Positions 1 to 6,114 of a DNA stretch of 7,043 nt are shown in pieces. A program made the position numbers and the translations under genes. Below the pieces are notes generated by a model that was not told the DNA's origin, did not search any database, and worked only from the letters and a program-made list of their open reading frames with translations. Each line of letters begins with the position of its first letter. Position 1 is the stretch's first letter. This DNA is from Gammaproteobacteria bacterium (lineage in GTDB: Bacteria; Pseudomonadota; Gammaproteobacteria; Chromatiales; Chromatiaceae), in the NCBI GenBank assembly GCA_029287695.1, contig JARFQQ010000095.1, positions 1 to 7,043 on the forward strand, written 5' to 3'.

Positions 1-3
1 CAT
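1..3 (-). CDS. hynL: Start codon of the next operon gene, probably the [NiFe]-hydrogenase large subunit (partial)
   Basis: Only the ATG of this gene lies in the window, on the minus strand at the left edge. It follows the isp2 stop codon after two bases and has a strong ribosome binding site 7 bases upstream. The identity is inferred from gene order alone: in known hynS-isp1-isp2-hynL operons the large subunit, which carries the Ni-Fe(CN)2CO site, comes directly after isp2. No residue beyond Met can be read here, so the product is a prediction. Confidence 0.55.
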
Positions 4-5
4 GA

Positions 6-1286
6 TCACTCCTCCTTGCCGGGTTGTTCGGTAACAAGATGCTCCGCAAGCATTTCGGTCAGGCCGAGGACCGGGAGATCCATCTCGTTTTCCTCCAGCC
101 CTTCCTCGAGCTGGATACGGCAGTTGGCGCACGCCGTAACCAGTGCATCGACCTTGAGTTCGTCGAGCTGTTTTTTCTTGCGGTTGAAAGAGGTGATCTT
201 GAGCTCGTGCGCATCCTCATTCGCACTGACGCCGCCACCGGCACCACAACACCAGTTCATCATGCCATGGTCTTTCATCTCGACGAAGTCGCTGGCAACC
301 ATTTTCAGCAGATTGCGCGGCTGCTCGACAACACCGCCCCGGCGGACAAGCTGGCAGGGATCATGAAAGGTCATGCGCGAATCGTCGATGCCTTCGGTCT
401 TCAGCAATCCCTGCTCGCGCAGTTCGTCAAGCACCTCGAGGATATGCTGCACCTTGAAGTCGAACGGTCGTCCGACGAGATTGGCGCCTTCCCAGCGGAT
501 CGCCGTATAGGCGTGACCGCACTCGGGGCTGATGACCGTCTTGACCTTGAGTTTTTCGGCCGCATCGACAATGCGCTGTACGAGCACGCGCGCGATATCA
601 CTGGCGCCGATCTGGATGCCAGCATTGGTCGCCTCGAACGCCTCGGAGGAAATCGTCCAGCTCTTGCCGGCCTGTTGCATGATTTTGGCAACGGCCTGCA
701 GGTATTCGGGATAGTTCATGATTTCCATGGATGACATCAGCACGAGGTATTCGGCGCCCTCGGCATCCATCGGAATCTCGAAACCAAGATCCTTTTCTGC
801 ATGCTTGACCTGGGCCTCGACGGCCTTGATGGTGACGCCCATCGGGCTGCCGATCTCGACAGCGCGGGTGGAGGCGCCGATGAGGCCTTCGGGGGCATAA
901 CCGGCCGCTGACATGCCCTCGCGCATCTTGCGAATCATGTAGACGATGTCATTACCCACAGGGCAAACCATGGAGCAACGACCGCAGAGGCTGCATGAGT
1001 TGTAGACAAGCTCCTGCCACTCCTCGAGTTCCTCTGCCGTGATCTTTTTCGACAGGCCGGCAATTTTTTTCAGGCGGCCGATGAGCGTGTACTCCTGTGC
1101 CCAGAGACGGCGCATCGGCTCGAGCTTGTGGATGGGCACATAGCGCGGATCGCCTGTCTCCGTGTGGTAGAGGCACGCATCGGCGCACATGCCGCAATGC
1201 ACGCAGCTGCTGAAGAAAGATGCGATCGGCGCATCAATCTGCTCCTTGAGGGCGTTGATGCCCCGTTCTAAAGTCGGCTTGCTCAT
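6..1286 (-). CDS. isp2: Hydrogenase-associated Fe-S electron-transfer protein Isp2 (HdrD/DsrK-like)
   Basis: A 426-residue cytoplasmic iron-sulfur protein expected to exchange electrons with the membrane cytochrome Isp1. There are two ferredoxin-type [4Fe-4S] motifs near the N-terminus: C28/C31/C34/C38 and C98/C101/C104/C108, the second ending in CP. The C-terminal half has one complete CCG-type motif, C311, C346-C347 (in WCCGAGGG) and C386/C389 (CANC). This arrangement is found in heterodisulfide reductase HdrD/HdrB, GlpC and DsrK. An additional C256 sits in ECGHAY. No signal peptide or membrane segment is visible. The ATG at 1286 is chosen because it overlaps the isp1 stop as ATGA and has AAGGGGG upstream; the frame stays open to 1493 but that would overlap isp1 heavily. 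The gene lies between isp1 and the presumed hynL. Family identity is clear. The in vivo electron acceptor (quinone, DsrC-like thiol or other) cannot be told from sequence. Confidence 0.92.
   Translation of the reverse strand: MSKPTLERGINALKEQIDAPIASFFSSCVHCGMCADACLYHTETGDPRYVPIHKLEPMRRLWAQEYTLIGRLKKIAGLSKKITAEELEEWQELVYNSCSLCGRCSMVCPVGNDIVYMIRKMREGMSAAGYAPEGLIGASTRAVEIGSPMGVTIKAVEAQVKHAEKDLGFEIPMDAEGAEYLVLMSSMEIMNYPEYLQAVAKIMQQAGKSWTISSEAFEATNAGIQIGASDIARVLVQRIVDAAEKLKVKTVISPECGHAYTAIRWEGANLVGRPFDFKVQHILEVLDELREQGLLKTEGIDDSRMTFHDPCQLVRRGGVVEQPRNLLKMVASDFVEMKDHGMMNWCCGAGGGVSANEDAHELKITSFNRKKKQLDELKVDALVTACANCRIQLEEGLEENEMDLPVLGLTEMLAEHLVTEQPGKEE
9..17 (-). promoter_or_regulatory. Strong ribosome binding site for the gene after isp2
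   Basis: The minus strand reads AAGGAGGAG just before the isp2 stop and the following ATG. The AAGGAGG core is 7 bases from the ATG. It is the best Shine-Dalgarno match in the operon and supports calling the edge ATG a real start, as expected if the large subunit needs high expression. Confidence 0.75.
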
Positions 1287-1945
1287 ACCTTGACCCCCTT
1301 CTCGCCGGCCATCGAGCCCGTGTACCAGCGCGAGACGAACAGCGTGAACGCATGCATCAGCTTGGTGAATGGAAACAGGATCATCAGCAACTCCACCGAG
1401 AGAATGTGGATTGCCAGCATCCATGTGTAGGGTAAAAAGAGATGATGATATGCCAGGTACCCGGTCAGCAATGGCAGAAACGTCAGGGTCCATACCAGGT
1501 GGTCATGCCCGGTCGAGAGCATGCGCAGGACCGGCTTGGTCAGACGCTGCCACATCAGACCCAGCAGGGCAATCATGGAGATCACGGTGAAAAAGTCGAC
1601 GACAGGCATCGGCAAACCGGGCCACGTCAGCCCTGTCAGGGCACCAAACAGCTCTATATGTGGCACGAAGAGGAACAGGGTCACGAAGAGCCCGATATGA
1701 AAGATGTATCCCGCCACGACAGTGAACATCGAGCGCCGCATGGTCTCGGAGTCCGCCGGCAGGAAACGCGTCGCGACCGTGCGAAATCCTGCAGCCGTAC
1801 CGCCGGCGCGCTTGGCGGAGAGGTTTTTCTTGCGTCCCATCATGTAGATTTCGAAAAACCGCAGGATGATACCGAACGCGAATATCACGGCCGCAATCTG
1901 CAGGCCGGGGCCACGCACCCAGAGAAGGAATTCAGCAGAAGTCAT
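1283..1945 (-). CDS. isp1: Hydrogenase-associated b-type cytochrome Isp1 (NarI-like membrane subunit)
   Basis: A 220-residue integral membrane protein with about five hydrophobic segments (roughly residues 8-31, 75-95, 114-131, 150-165 and 173-193). It should carry electrons between the periplasmic HynS/HynL dimer and cytoplasmic Isp2. The NarI/DsrM resemblance is concrete: FHIG at 82-85 matches the FHIG around H56 of E. coli nitrate reductase NarI, and H180 plus H198, 18 residues apart with LFPFTKLMH between, match NarI H187/H205 in LFPFSRLIH. The fourth heme ligand is less certain; H96 is the nearest candidate, three residues off the NarI spacing. The ATG at 1945 lies two bases after the hynS stop (TGATCATG), with AGAGGA about 10 bases upstream. 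Its stop overlaps the isp2 start. Heme number (one or two) is inferred from NarI, not shown. Confidence 0.92.
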   Translation of the reverse strand: MTSAEFLLWVRGPGLQIAAVIFAFGIILRFFEIYMMGRKKNLSAKRAGGTAAGFRTVATRFLPADSETMRRSMFTVVAGYIFHIGLFVTLFLFVPHIELFGALTGLTWPGLPMPVVDFFTVISMIALLGLMWQRLTKPVLRMLSTGHDHLVWTLTFLPLLTGYLAYHHLFLPYTWMLAIHILSVELLMILFPFTKLMHAFTLFVSRWYTGSMAGEKGVKV

Positions 1946-1947
1946 GA

Positions 1948-3039
1948 TCAGGCATCCTCTTTGTAATCGTCGACCGAGACGGTCTCGTGATTGCTCTGCG
2001 CGCGCTTCTTCTTGATCTGGTTGACCGCACCCACAGCGAGGCCGGCACCGGCACCCACAGCAGCCGCGACGCCCACTGCGCGCGTGACGTCGAGAGTCGG
2101 TTCGGACAGCGCGGTATAGAAACCGCCCATGTCCCAGAAACGGGGTTCAGAGCACCCGAGGCATCCGTGGCCCGATTCGATCGGAAAACTGGTTCCCTGG
2201 TTCCACTTCATGGTCGCACAGGCGTTGTAGGTGATCGGCCCCTTGCAGCCAAGCTTGTAGAGACACCAGCCCGCCCTGGCTCCCTCGTCGTCGAAGGTTT
2301 CCGCGAACTGGCCGCGCTCGTAGAAGGGTCTGCGGTAGCAGCGATCATGGATGTTCTGTCCATAAAAGGCTTTCGGGCGTCCCAGTCCATCGAGTTCCGG
2401 AATCGTCCCGAGTGTGAGGTAGTGCAGGAACACTCCGGTGATGACAACCGGGATCGGCGGGCAACCGGGCACATTGATGATCGGCTTGTCCTTGATGATG
2501 TCAGCGACCGACGCCGCCCCCGTCGGATTGGGGTTTGCATGTGGCAGGCCACCGAAGGCTGCACAACTGCCGACCGAGATAATGGCTGCCGCGCCCTTGG
2601 CCGTTTCCTTGAGCATGTCGAGGTTGCTGATGCCTGCGATGGTTGAGTACCCGGGGTTATCGAGTGGAATGGAGCCGTCGACGACAAGCAGGTAGCTGCC
2701 GTAGTTCTCTTTCATCGCCTCCTCGCGCGCATGCTCGGCGGCATCGCCGGACGCAGCCTGCAGTGTATGGTGATAATCGAGCGAGATGGCATCAAAAATC
2801 AGCCCCTCGACAGTCGGCGTATGGGAGCGCGTGAGTGATTCGGTGCAGCCGGTGCATTCCTGGAAAGAGAGCCAGATCACCGACGGGCGCCTGGCATTTT
2901 CCATCGCGCTGGCGATTGCCGGGACCATGGATGGGGGGAGCGCCATCATCGACGCCGTGGTCGTGCAGAATTTCAGAAACGCCCTGCGACTGACCCCCCT
3001 GCTCTTGAGTATCTCGATCAGTGACTTGTCATTCGCCAT
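1948..3039 (-). CDS. hynS: Periplasmic [NiFe]-hydrogenase small subunit, Tat-exported, with C-terminal anchor
   Basis: A 363-residue small subunit that relays electrons from the Ni-Fe site through three Fe-S clusters. The N-terminus has a twin-arginine signal (SRRAFLK, residues 17-23) with a likely cleavage site after ASA at 45. Likely proximal [4Fe-4S] ligands are C62, C65 (ECTGC), C159 (GSCAAFGG) and C193 (GCPP). Distal cluster ligands are H231, C234, C259 and C265. The medial [3Fe-4S] cluster would use C274, C293 and C296, with P286 in the place usual for that cluster. G64 and G164 occupy the two positions where oxygen-tolerant membrane hydrogenases carry extra cysteines, so the proximal cluster is the standard type. 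Residues 318-340 form a glycine/alanine-rich hydrophobic stretch followed by KKKR, a probable membrane anchor with a short cytoplasmic tail. The start at 3039 has GAGG 7 bases upstream. It lies 24 bases after the hupH-like gene. The hyn name follows operon order. Confidence 0.96.
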   Translation of the reverse strand: MANDKSLIEILKSRGVSRRAFLKFCTTTASMMALPPSMVPAIASAMENARRPSVIWLSFQECTGCTESLTRSHTPTVEGLIFDAISLDYHHTLQAASGDAAEHAREEAMKENYGSYLLVVDGSIPLDNPGYSTIAGISNLDMLKETAKGAAAIISVGSCAAFGGLPHANPNPTGAASVADIIKDKPIINVPGCPPIPVVITGVFLHYLTLGTIPELDGLGRPKAFYGQNIHDRCYRRPFYERGQFAETFDDEGARAGWCLYKLGCKGPITYNACATMKWNQGTSFPIESGHGCLGCSEPRFWDMGGFYTALSEPTLDVTRAVGVAAAVGAGAGLAVGAVNQIKKKRAQSNHETVSVDDYKEDA

Positions 3040-3063
3040 TGCTCAGCCTCATGTGTATGTTGT

Positions 3064-3456
3064 TCAGCGTGTTTCAAGAAGAGCTTCCATCTCGTCCAGG
3101 CCGTATTCGATGTCCTGGTCCTGCGACTCGAGGATGGCCGGAATACGGCAAATCTCGATGTAACGCCCGAGAATCTCCTCCTCGGTGTTGTAATGGGTGA
3201 CGAGCCAGACGCCGGCGATGCCGGTCTCGAGAATCTCGGAAGGCCCGAGTGCCTCGATGCGGGCACGAACCTCGCCCTGGCCGAGCTTCTGCTCGATTTT
3301 TTCCTCTTCGCCGGGCGCAAGCGGCAGTGCGCGCAGATCGATCACCGTGATCTCCCCTGTCTCGAGAAGCCTCTGCAGTGCGTAATAGATCTCGTGCAGG
3401 AGCGGCTGGACATTACCGGTCCAGGGCTCGCCCGTGACTTCGACAGGAAAGGTCAT
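3064..3456 (-). CDS. hupH: Short HupH/HyaF-like hydrogenase expression/maturation protein (C-terminal domain only)
   Basis: A 130-residue soluble protein. The segment KLGQGEV (58-63 region) followed by GPSEILETGIAGVW (71-84) is the hallmark of the HupH/HyaF C-terminal domain, where relatives read LGEGEV and IQETAxPGVWRV. Family members take part in expression or assembly of the hydrogenase, probably small-subunit Fe-S maturation; the exact chemistry is unsettled. Full-length HupH/HyaF is about 280 residues, so this is roughly one domain. It looks intact rather than broken: its ATG overlaps the hynD stop as ATGA, GAGG lies 7 bases upstream, and the frame ends cleanly 24 bases before hynS. The C-terminal 25 residues are very acidic. 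The symbol reflects domain similarity only. Confidence 0.75.
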   Translation of the reverse strand: MTFPVEVTGEPWTGNVQPLLHEIYYALQRLLETGEITVIDLRALPLAPGEEEKIEQKLGQGEVRARIEALGPSEILETGIAGVWLVTHYNTEEEILGRYIEICRIPAILESQDQDIEYGLDEMEALLETR

Positions 3457-3929
3457 GCCGCAGCCTCAGTACGCCAGAGATCCAGCAATTCGCAAATTTT
3501 CTCTACAGCAACGGGGATCGCTGCTGCGACTGCATCAGTCGGCTCTTCACCCCACTCGACCGAGGCGGGCTGAATCCCGACAAGGGCGCGCTGGGCGGGC
3601 AGTGTCTGGGTGAGGCGGGCAATGTCCAGCAGGTCGAGCAGACCGACCTCGTGCACGCTGCGCTTGCAGGAACCGAGGAAGTTGTCCATCTCCTGACCGG
3701 TGAAACAGCGGACAGCGCCCGGCGCCTCGCCGAGCTGCGCCGCATCGATGACCACCAGACGATCAGTCGATTCGATCTCTGTTGCGAGGGTGAAACTGAG
3801 GGTGCCGCCATCGATAAGAGAGAGGCTGTCGTCGCCGGGCAGCTGTGCCCGGAGCGCCTCGAGGACATGGATACCGATGCCTTCGTCTCGCAGCAGGGTA
3901 TTGCCGATACCAAGGATTGTTGTTTTCAT
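3453..3929 (-). CDS. hynD: Hydrogenase maturation endopeptidase (HybD/HyaD/HynD family)
   Basis: A 158-residue nickel-dependent protease that trims the C-terminal tail of the hydrogenase large subunit once nickel has been inserted. It begins with the family signature GIGNTLLRDEGIG (7-19), and E16, D62 (in IDAAQ) and H93 (in SVHEVGL) fall at exactly the residue numbers of the nickel ligands E16, D62 and H93 of E. coli HybD. DGGT at 40-43 is also typical. Length is normal. It is the first gene of the operon and overlaps the next by ATGA. The ATG at 3929 has no convincing Shine-Dalgarno sequence; the start is kept because the signature begins within seven residues of it. Its substrate should be the large subunit encoded beyond the left edge. 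Confidence 0.93.
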   Translation of the reverse strand: MKTTILGIGNTLLRDEGIGIHVLEALRAQLPGDDSLSLIDGGTLSFTLATEIESTDRLVVIDAAQLGEAPGAVRCFTGQEMDNFLGSCKRSVHEVGLLDLLDIARLTQTLPAQRALVGIQPASVEWGEEPTDAVAAAIPVAVEKICELLDLWRTEAAA

Positions 3930-3982
3930 TGCATTAATGTAATCAATACTGCCGAGACCAGATAGCGCAATACGCCAATGAG

Positions 3983-3996
3983 TTGATCCTCATCAA
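3983..3996. promoter_or_regulatory. Predicted FNR/Anr-type operator upstream of the hydrogenase operon
   Basis: TTGATCCTCATCAA is a perfect TTGAT-N4-ATCAA palindrome, the consensus for FNR, Anr and related Crp/Fnr regulators. Its centre is about 60 bases upstream of the hynD start codon. Hyn hydrogenase in Thiocapsa is known to be induced anaerobically by an FNR homologue, so the site fits. No good -10 hexamer sits at the exact spacing of a class II (-41.5) FNR promoter; TATCTG (3964-3959, minus strand) is about 4 bases too close. Whether it activates or represses is therefore inferred. Confidence 0.7.
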
Positions 3997-4000
3997 TGCA

Positions 4001-4006
4001 TGTCAA
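4001..4006 (-). promoter_or_regulatory. Candidate -35 hexamer TTGACA ahead of hynD
   Basis: The minus strand has a consensus TTGACA four bases upstream of the FNR-type palindrome. Seventeen bases downstream is only ACTCAT, a poor -10 that would overlap the operator. If this promoter is real, the FNR-like protein would sit over it and repress rather than activate. It may be a chance match. Confidence 0.25.
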
Positions 4007-4028
4007 GTCGACAGGCCGGTTCAGCGCA

Positions 4029-5837
4029 TCAGTGCCCCGCGTACATCTCCTCGACGAGATCGGCATGGTATTCGAGCACTTTCTGGCGCTTGACCTTGAG
4101 TGTTGGTGTCAGCAGGTCATTGTCGATCGTCCAGGGCTCGGCGAGCAGGGTAATTTTCCTGATCTTTGCGTAGCCCGGAAAATCCCTGAGGGCTCGCTTG
4201 ATGCGGTTGTTTGCATCACGGATGACCTCGGGCTTCTGCAGTTCCTCGAAGGTATAGGGCACGCCGGGAGCATAGACGCTCCAGAAAAGCTCATTGACGA
4301 CAATGAGCGCCGAGAGATACGAGCGAGCCTCACCGATGACCATCACCTGCTCGAACATCGCGTCCATCGAAATTTCCGCTTCCATGTCACCGGGCGGGAT
4401 CTTCTCACCGTTGGAGAGAACGAGGATGTCCTTGATACGGCCGGTAATGTAGACATGCCCGCGCTCGTCGATGCGCGCCACGTCACCGGTATGCAGCCAG
4501 CCACCGGCCCCCATGATCTCCGCCGTCGCACGGTGATTGTTCCAGTAACCAAGCATCACGCCCGGGCTCTTTGCCATGAGCTCGTCATTTTCGCCGAGCA
4601 TGAGTTCGACGCCACGCAGCGGAAGCCCGACACTTTCGGGGATGTTGCTTTTGAAGGTGTTGAATGTGAGAGCAGGACTCGTCTCCGTGAGCCCGTAACC
4701 CTGCAGCATCGGGATGCCCAGACTGATGAAGACACGCGCGACCGCCGGAGGCAGGGCGGCACCGCCAAGCACTGCGAGACGCAACTGCCCCCCGAGCTTC
4801 TCGCGGATCTTGCCGCCAACGAGCCTGTCGAGCAACGGCTGAATGAGCAGGGACAGGCCCCAGGAACCACGCCCCTGCTCGTACTCGAACTTTTTCCAGC
4901 CTGTCGAGACTGCCTTTTCGAACAGCAATTTCCTGATTTTGGGCCCTTTCGAGAGCTGCTCCTGCAGCTTGCCATAGACCTTTTCGAAAACCCGCGGCAC
5001 CGAGATGATGATGGTGGGCTTCTGCGTGGCAAGGTCGTCGGCGAGCTGGATGGTGGAGCGCGAATAGATGACAGAGGAGCCGGTCATCATCGGGATGTAG
5101 TAACCGACAGTGCGCTCGAGTGTGTGTGAAAGCGGCAGGAACGAGAGGAATGCATCCTGCCTGTAGACGCTGATCATCGTCAGGCCGGAGTGCGCCACGA
5201 AGAGGATATTGGCATGACTCAGCATGACGCCTTTGGGGCGCCCGGTCGTACCCGAGGTGTAGACGATGGTTGCCAGGTCGTTGCCGGGCTTCGAACTGCG
5301 TGGTTCGTAAACCCCGTCGCGGAGCCAGCGTGATACAGACCTGACCCGGCTGTCATTGCGCAGGAACCTGTCTGTGTCGGCGCTCTCCTCGAGTAGCAGC
5401 ACGCGCTGCAGGGATCCCTCGGGGTCAACGACGGGCGCCAGCCGCTTCCAGCGCCCGGTGTCCTGGATCAGCATCAGGCGGATACTGGCATCATCGATGA
5501 TATAGGCGACGTTGTCAGGACGGTCATCCGTGTAGAGAGGCACCACGACAAGGCCCAGGGAAAGTGCTGCCTGCTCGAACATGACCCACTGCGGGCAGTT
5601 CCTGAGCTGGATGCCGACGCGTTCACCGGCCCTCAGGCCCTCATCGCGCAGCGCTGCCTGCCAGCGACCGACCTCCTTGCGCATCTGGTCCCATGTCAGG
5701 GATTCCCAGGATTTGTGGTGACGGTCATAGGCGCGATAGGCCTCCTCGCCGGGCGATCTGCGTGAACGTTCCGCAAAGAGGCCGTCGAGCGTCCCCGCCT
5801 GCTCCTCTGAAATGAGGTCTTCATTCCACTGGCTCAC
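4029..5837 (-). CDS. Long-chain acyl-CoA synthetase-like AMP-forming ligase
   Basis: A 602-residue member of the ANL adenylating enzymes, closest in style to FAA1-type long-chain fatty acyl-CoA synthetases, which activate a carboxylic acid with ATP and transfer it to CoA. Core motifs are in order: phosphate-binding YTSGTTGRPKG (193-203), YGLTET (381-386), TGD (450-452), GRIKD (466-470) and the C-terminal PTLKVKR with the probable catalytic lysine K581. The spacing and length are normal, with no signal peptide. The start is a GTG at 5837 with GGAGGA 7 bases upstream. It shares strand with the hydrogenase operon but is separated from it by 99 bases containing regulatory sequence, and no functional link is visible. 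Fatty acid uptake or recycling of acyl chains is the likely role; the exact substrate cannot be read from the motifs. Confidence 0.93.
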   Translation of the reverse strand: MSQWNEDLISEEQAGTLDGLFAERSRRSPGEEAYRAYDRHHKSWESLTWDQMRKEVGRWQAALRDEGLRAGERVGIQLRNCPQWVMFEQAALSLGLVVVPLYTDDRPDNVAYIIDDASIRLMLIQDTGRWKRLAPVVDPEGSLQRVLLLEESADTDRFLRNDSRVRSVSRWLRDGVYEPRSSKPGNDLATIVYTSGTTGRPKGVMLSHANILFVAHSGLTMISVYRQDAFLSFLPLSHTLERTVGYYIPMMTGSSVIYSRSTIQLADDLATQKPTIIISVPRVFEKVYGKLQEQLSKGPKIRKLLFEKAVSTGWKKFEYEQGRGSWGLSLLIQPLLDRLVGGKIREKLGGQLRLAVLGGAALPPAVARVFISLGIPMLQGYGLTETSPALTFNTFKSNIPESVGLPLRGVELMLGENDELMAKSPGVMLGYWNNHRATAEIMGAGGWLHTGDVARIDERGHVYITGRIKDILVLSNGEKIPPGDMEAEISMDAMFEQVMVIGEARSYLSALIVVNELFWSVYAPGVPYTFEELQKPEVIRDANNRIKRALRDFPGYAKIRKITLLAEPWTIDNDLLTPTLKVKRQKVLEYHADLVEEMYAGH

Positions 5838-5913
5838 AAGTGGCTCCTCCGGGTGATCTGGGTCGTTTTTATTTGTAGAATCCTATCATTATTCTTTTGC
5901 TTTACGGACAACC
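5838..5913. promoter_or_regulatory. Divergent promoter region between the acyl-CoA synthetase and thiS
   Basis: This 76-base AT-richer spacer must hold start signals for both directions. For thiS, TATCAT at 5884-5889 is a 5 of 6 match to a -10 box, but no good -35 stands 16-18 bases before it. For the minus direction TACAAA (5879-5874) is a weak -10 candidate. The spacer is too short for a TPP riboswitch and lacks the thi-box core. Confidence 0.4.
5845..5850 (-). promoter_or_regulatory. Ribosome binding site fixing the GTG start of the acyl-CoA synthetase
   Basis: The minus strand reads GGAGGA 7 bases before the GTG at 5837. The next in-frame ATG candidates lie well inside the conserved protein, so this site decides for the GTG. 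Confidence 0.7.
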
Positions 5914-6114
5914 ATGCAGATACTTCTGAACGGCGAGACGCGCGAAGTTGCGCCGGATGCAACCGTCGAGATGCTCCTCGCCACACTCGACCTTGGCGAC
6001 AAACGCTTCGCTGTCGAAATCAACGAGGAGCTCGTGCCGCGCTCGACATTCACCGAACACGGCCTGGAGGAAGGTGATCGTGTCGAAATCGTGACCGCCA
6101 TCGGTGGCGGCTGA
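5914..6114 (+). CDS. thiS: Thiamine biosynthesis sulfur carrier protein ThiS
   Basis: A 66-residue ubiquitin-fold sulfur carrier. Its C-terminal glycine is adenylated and converted to a thiocarboxylate, which supplies sulfur to ThiG for the thiazole ring of thiamine. The C-terminus AIGGG provides the required Gly-Gly end (G65-G66), and [12 protein letters not shown] (33-44) is the characteristic central segment. Length is usual. It begins with ATG 76 bases from the divergent acyl-CoA synthetase start; only a weak GGA precedes it. thiG follows 67 bases downstream, so the two probably share a transcript. The ThiF/MoeB-type activating enzyme must be encoded elsewhere. Confidence 0.95.
   Translation: MQILLNGETREVAPDATVEMLLATLDLGDKRFAVEINEELVPRSTFTEHGLEEGDRVEIVTAIGGG

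Larger units (their letters stand above)
3930..4028. other. Intergenic region between the acyl-CoA synthetase and hydrogenase genes
   Basis: The 99-base spacer holds the FNR-type palindrome, a TTGACA, and an imperfect 9-base inverted repeat (TGCATTAAT at 3930-3938 and ATCAATGCA at 3992-4000, 8 of 9 matching). I see no GC-rich hairpin with a T-tract after the acyl-CoA synthetase stop, so read-through into hynD is possible. Just before the hynD ATG the minus strand reads ATGCAATGA, a two-codon frame whose stop overlaps the hynD start. Confidence 0.6.

Noticed and set aside
24..734. A 236-codon open frame on the plus strand
   Set aside because: It is antisense to the CCG-domain half of isp2, whose cysteine motifs are clear; no domain or start signal supports it.
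1287..1493. Upstream extension of isp2 to an earlier ATG
   Set aside because: It would overlap isp1 by about 200 bases and add 69 residues with no family resemblance. The ATGA overlap and the AAGGGGG site support 1286.
3943..3956. Second FNR-like site near the hynD start (TTGATTACATTAAT on the minus strand)
   Set aside because: Only the left half-site TTGAT matches; the right half reads TTAAT rather than ATCAA.
3983..4028. Rho-independent terminator after the acyl-CoA synthetase
   Set aside because: The only inverted repeat is the short FNR-type palindrome; there is no GC-rich stem followed by a T-run.
3996..5129. A 377-codon open frame on the plus strand
   Set aside because: It lies almost entirely antisense to the acyl-CoA synthetase, whose motifs are complete. 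The translation has no recognisable domain and is typical of antisense frames in GC-rich coding DNA.
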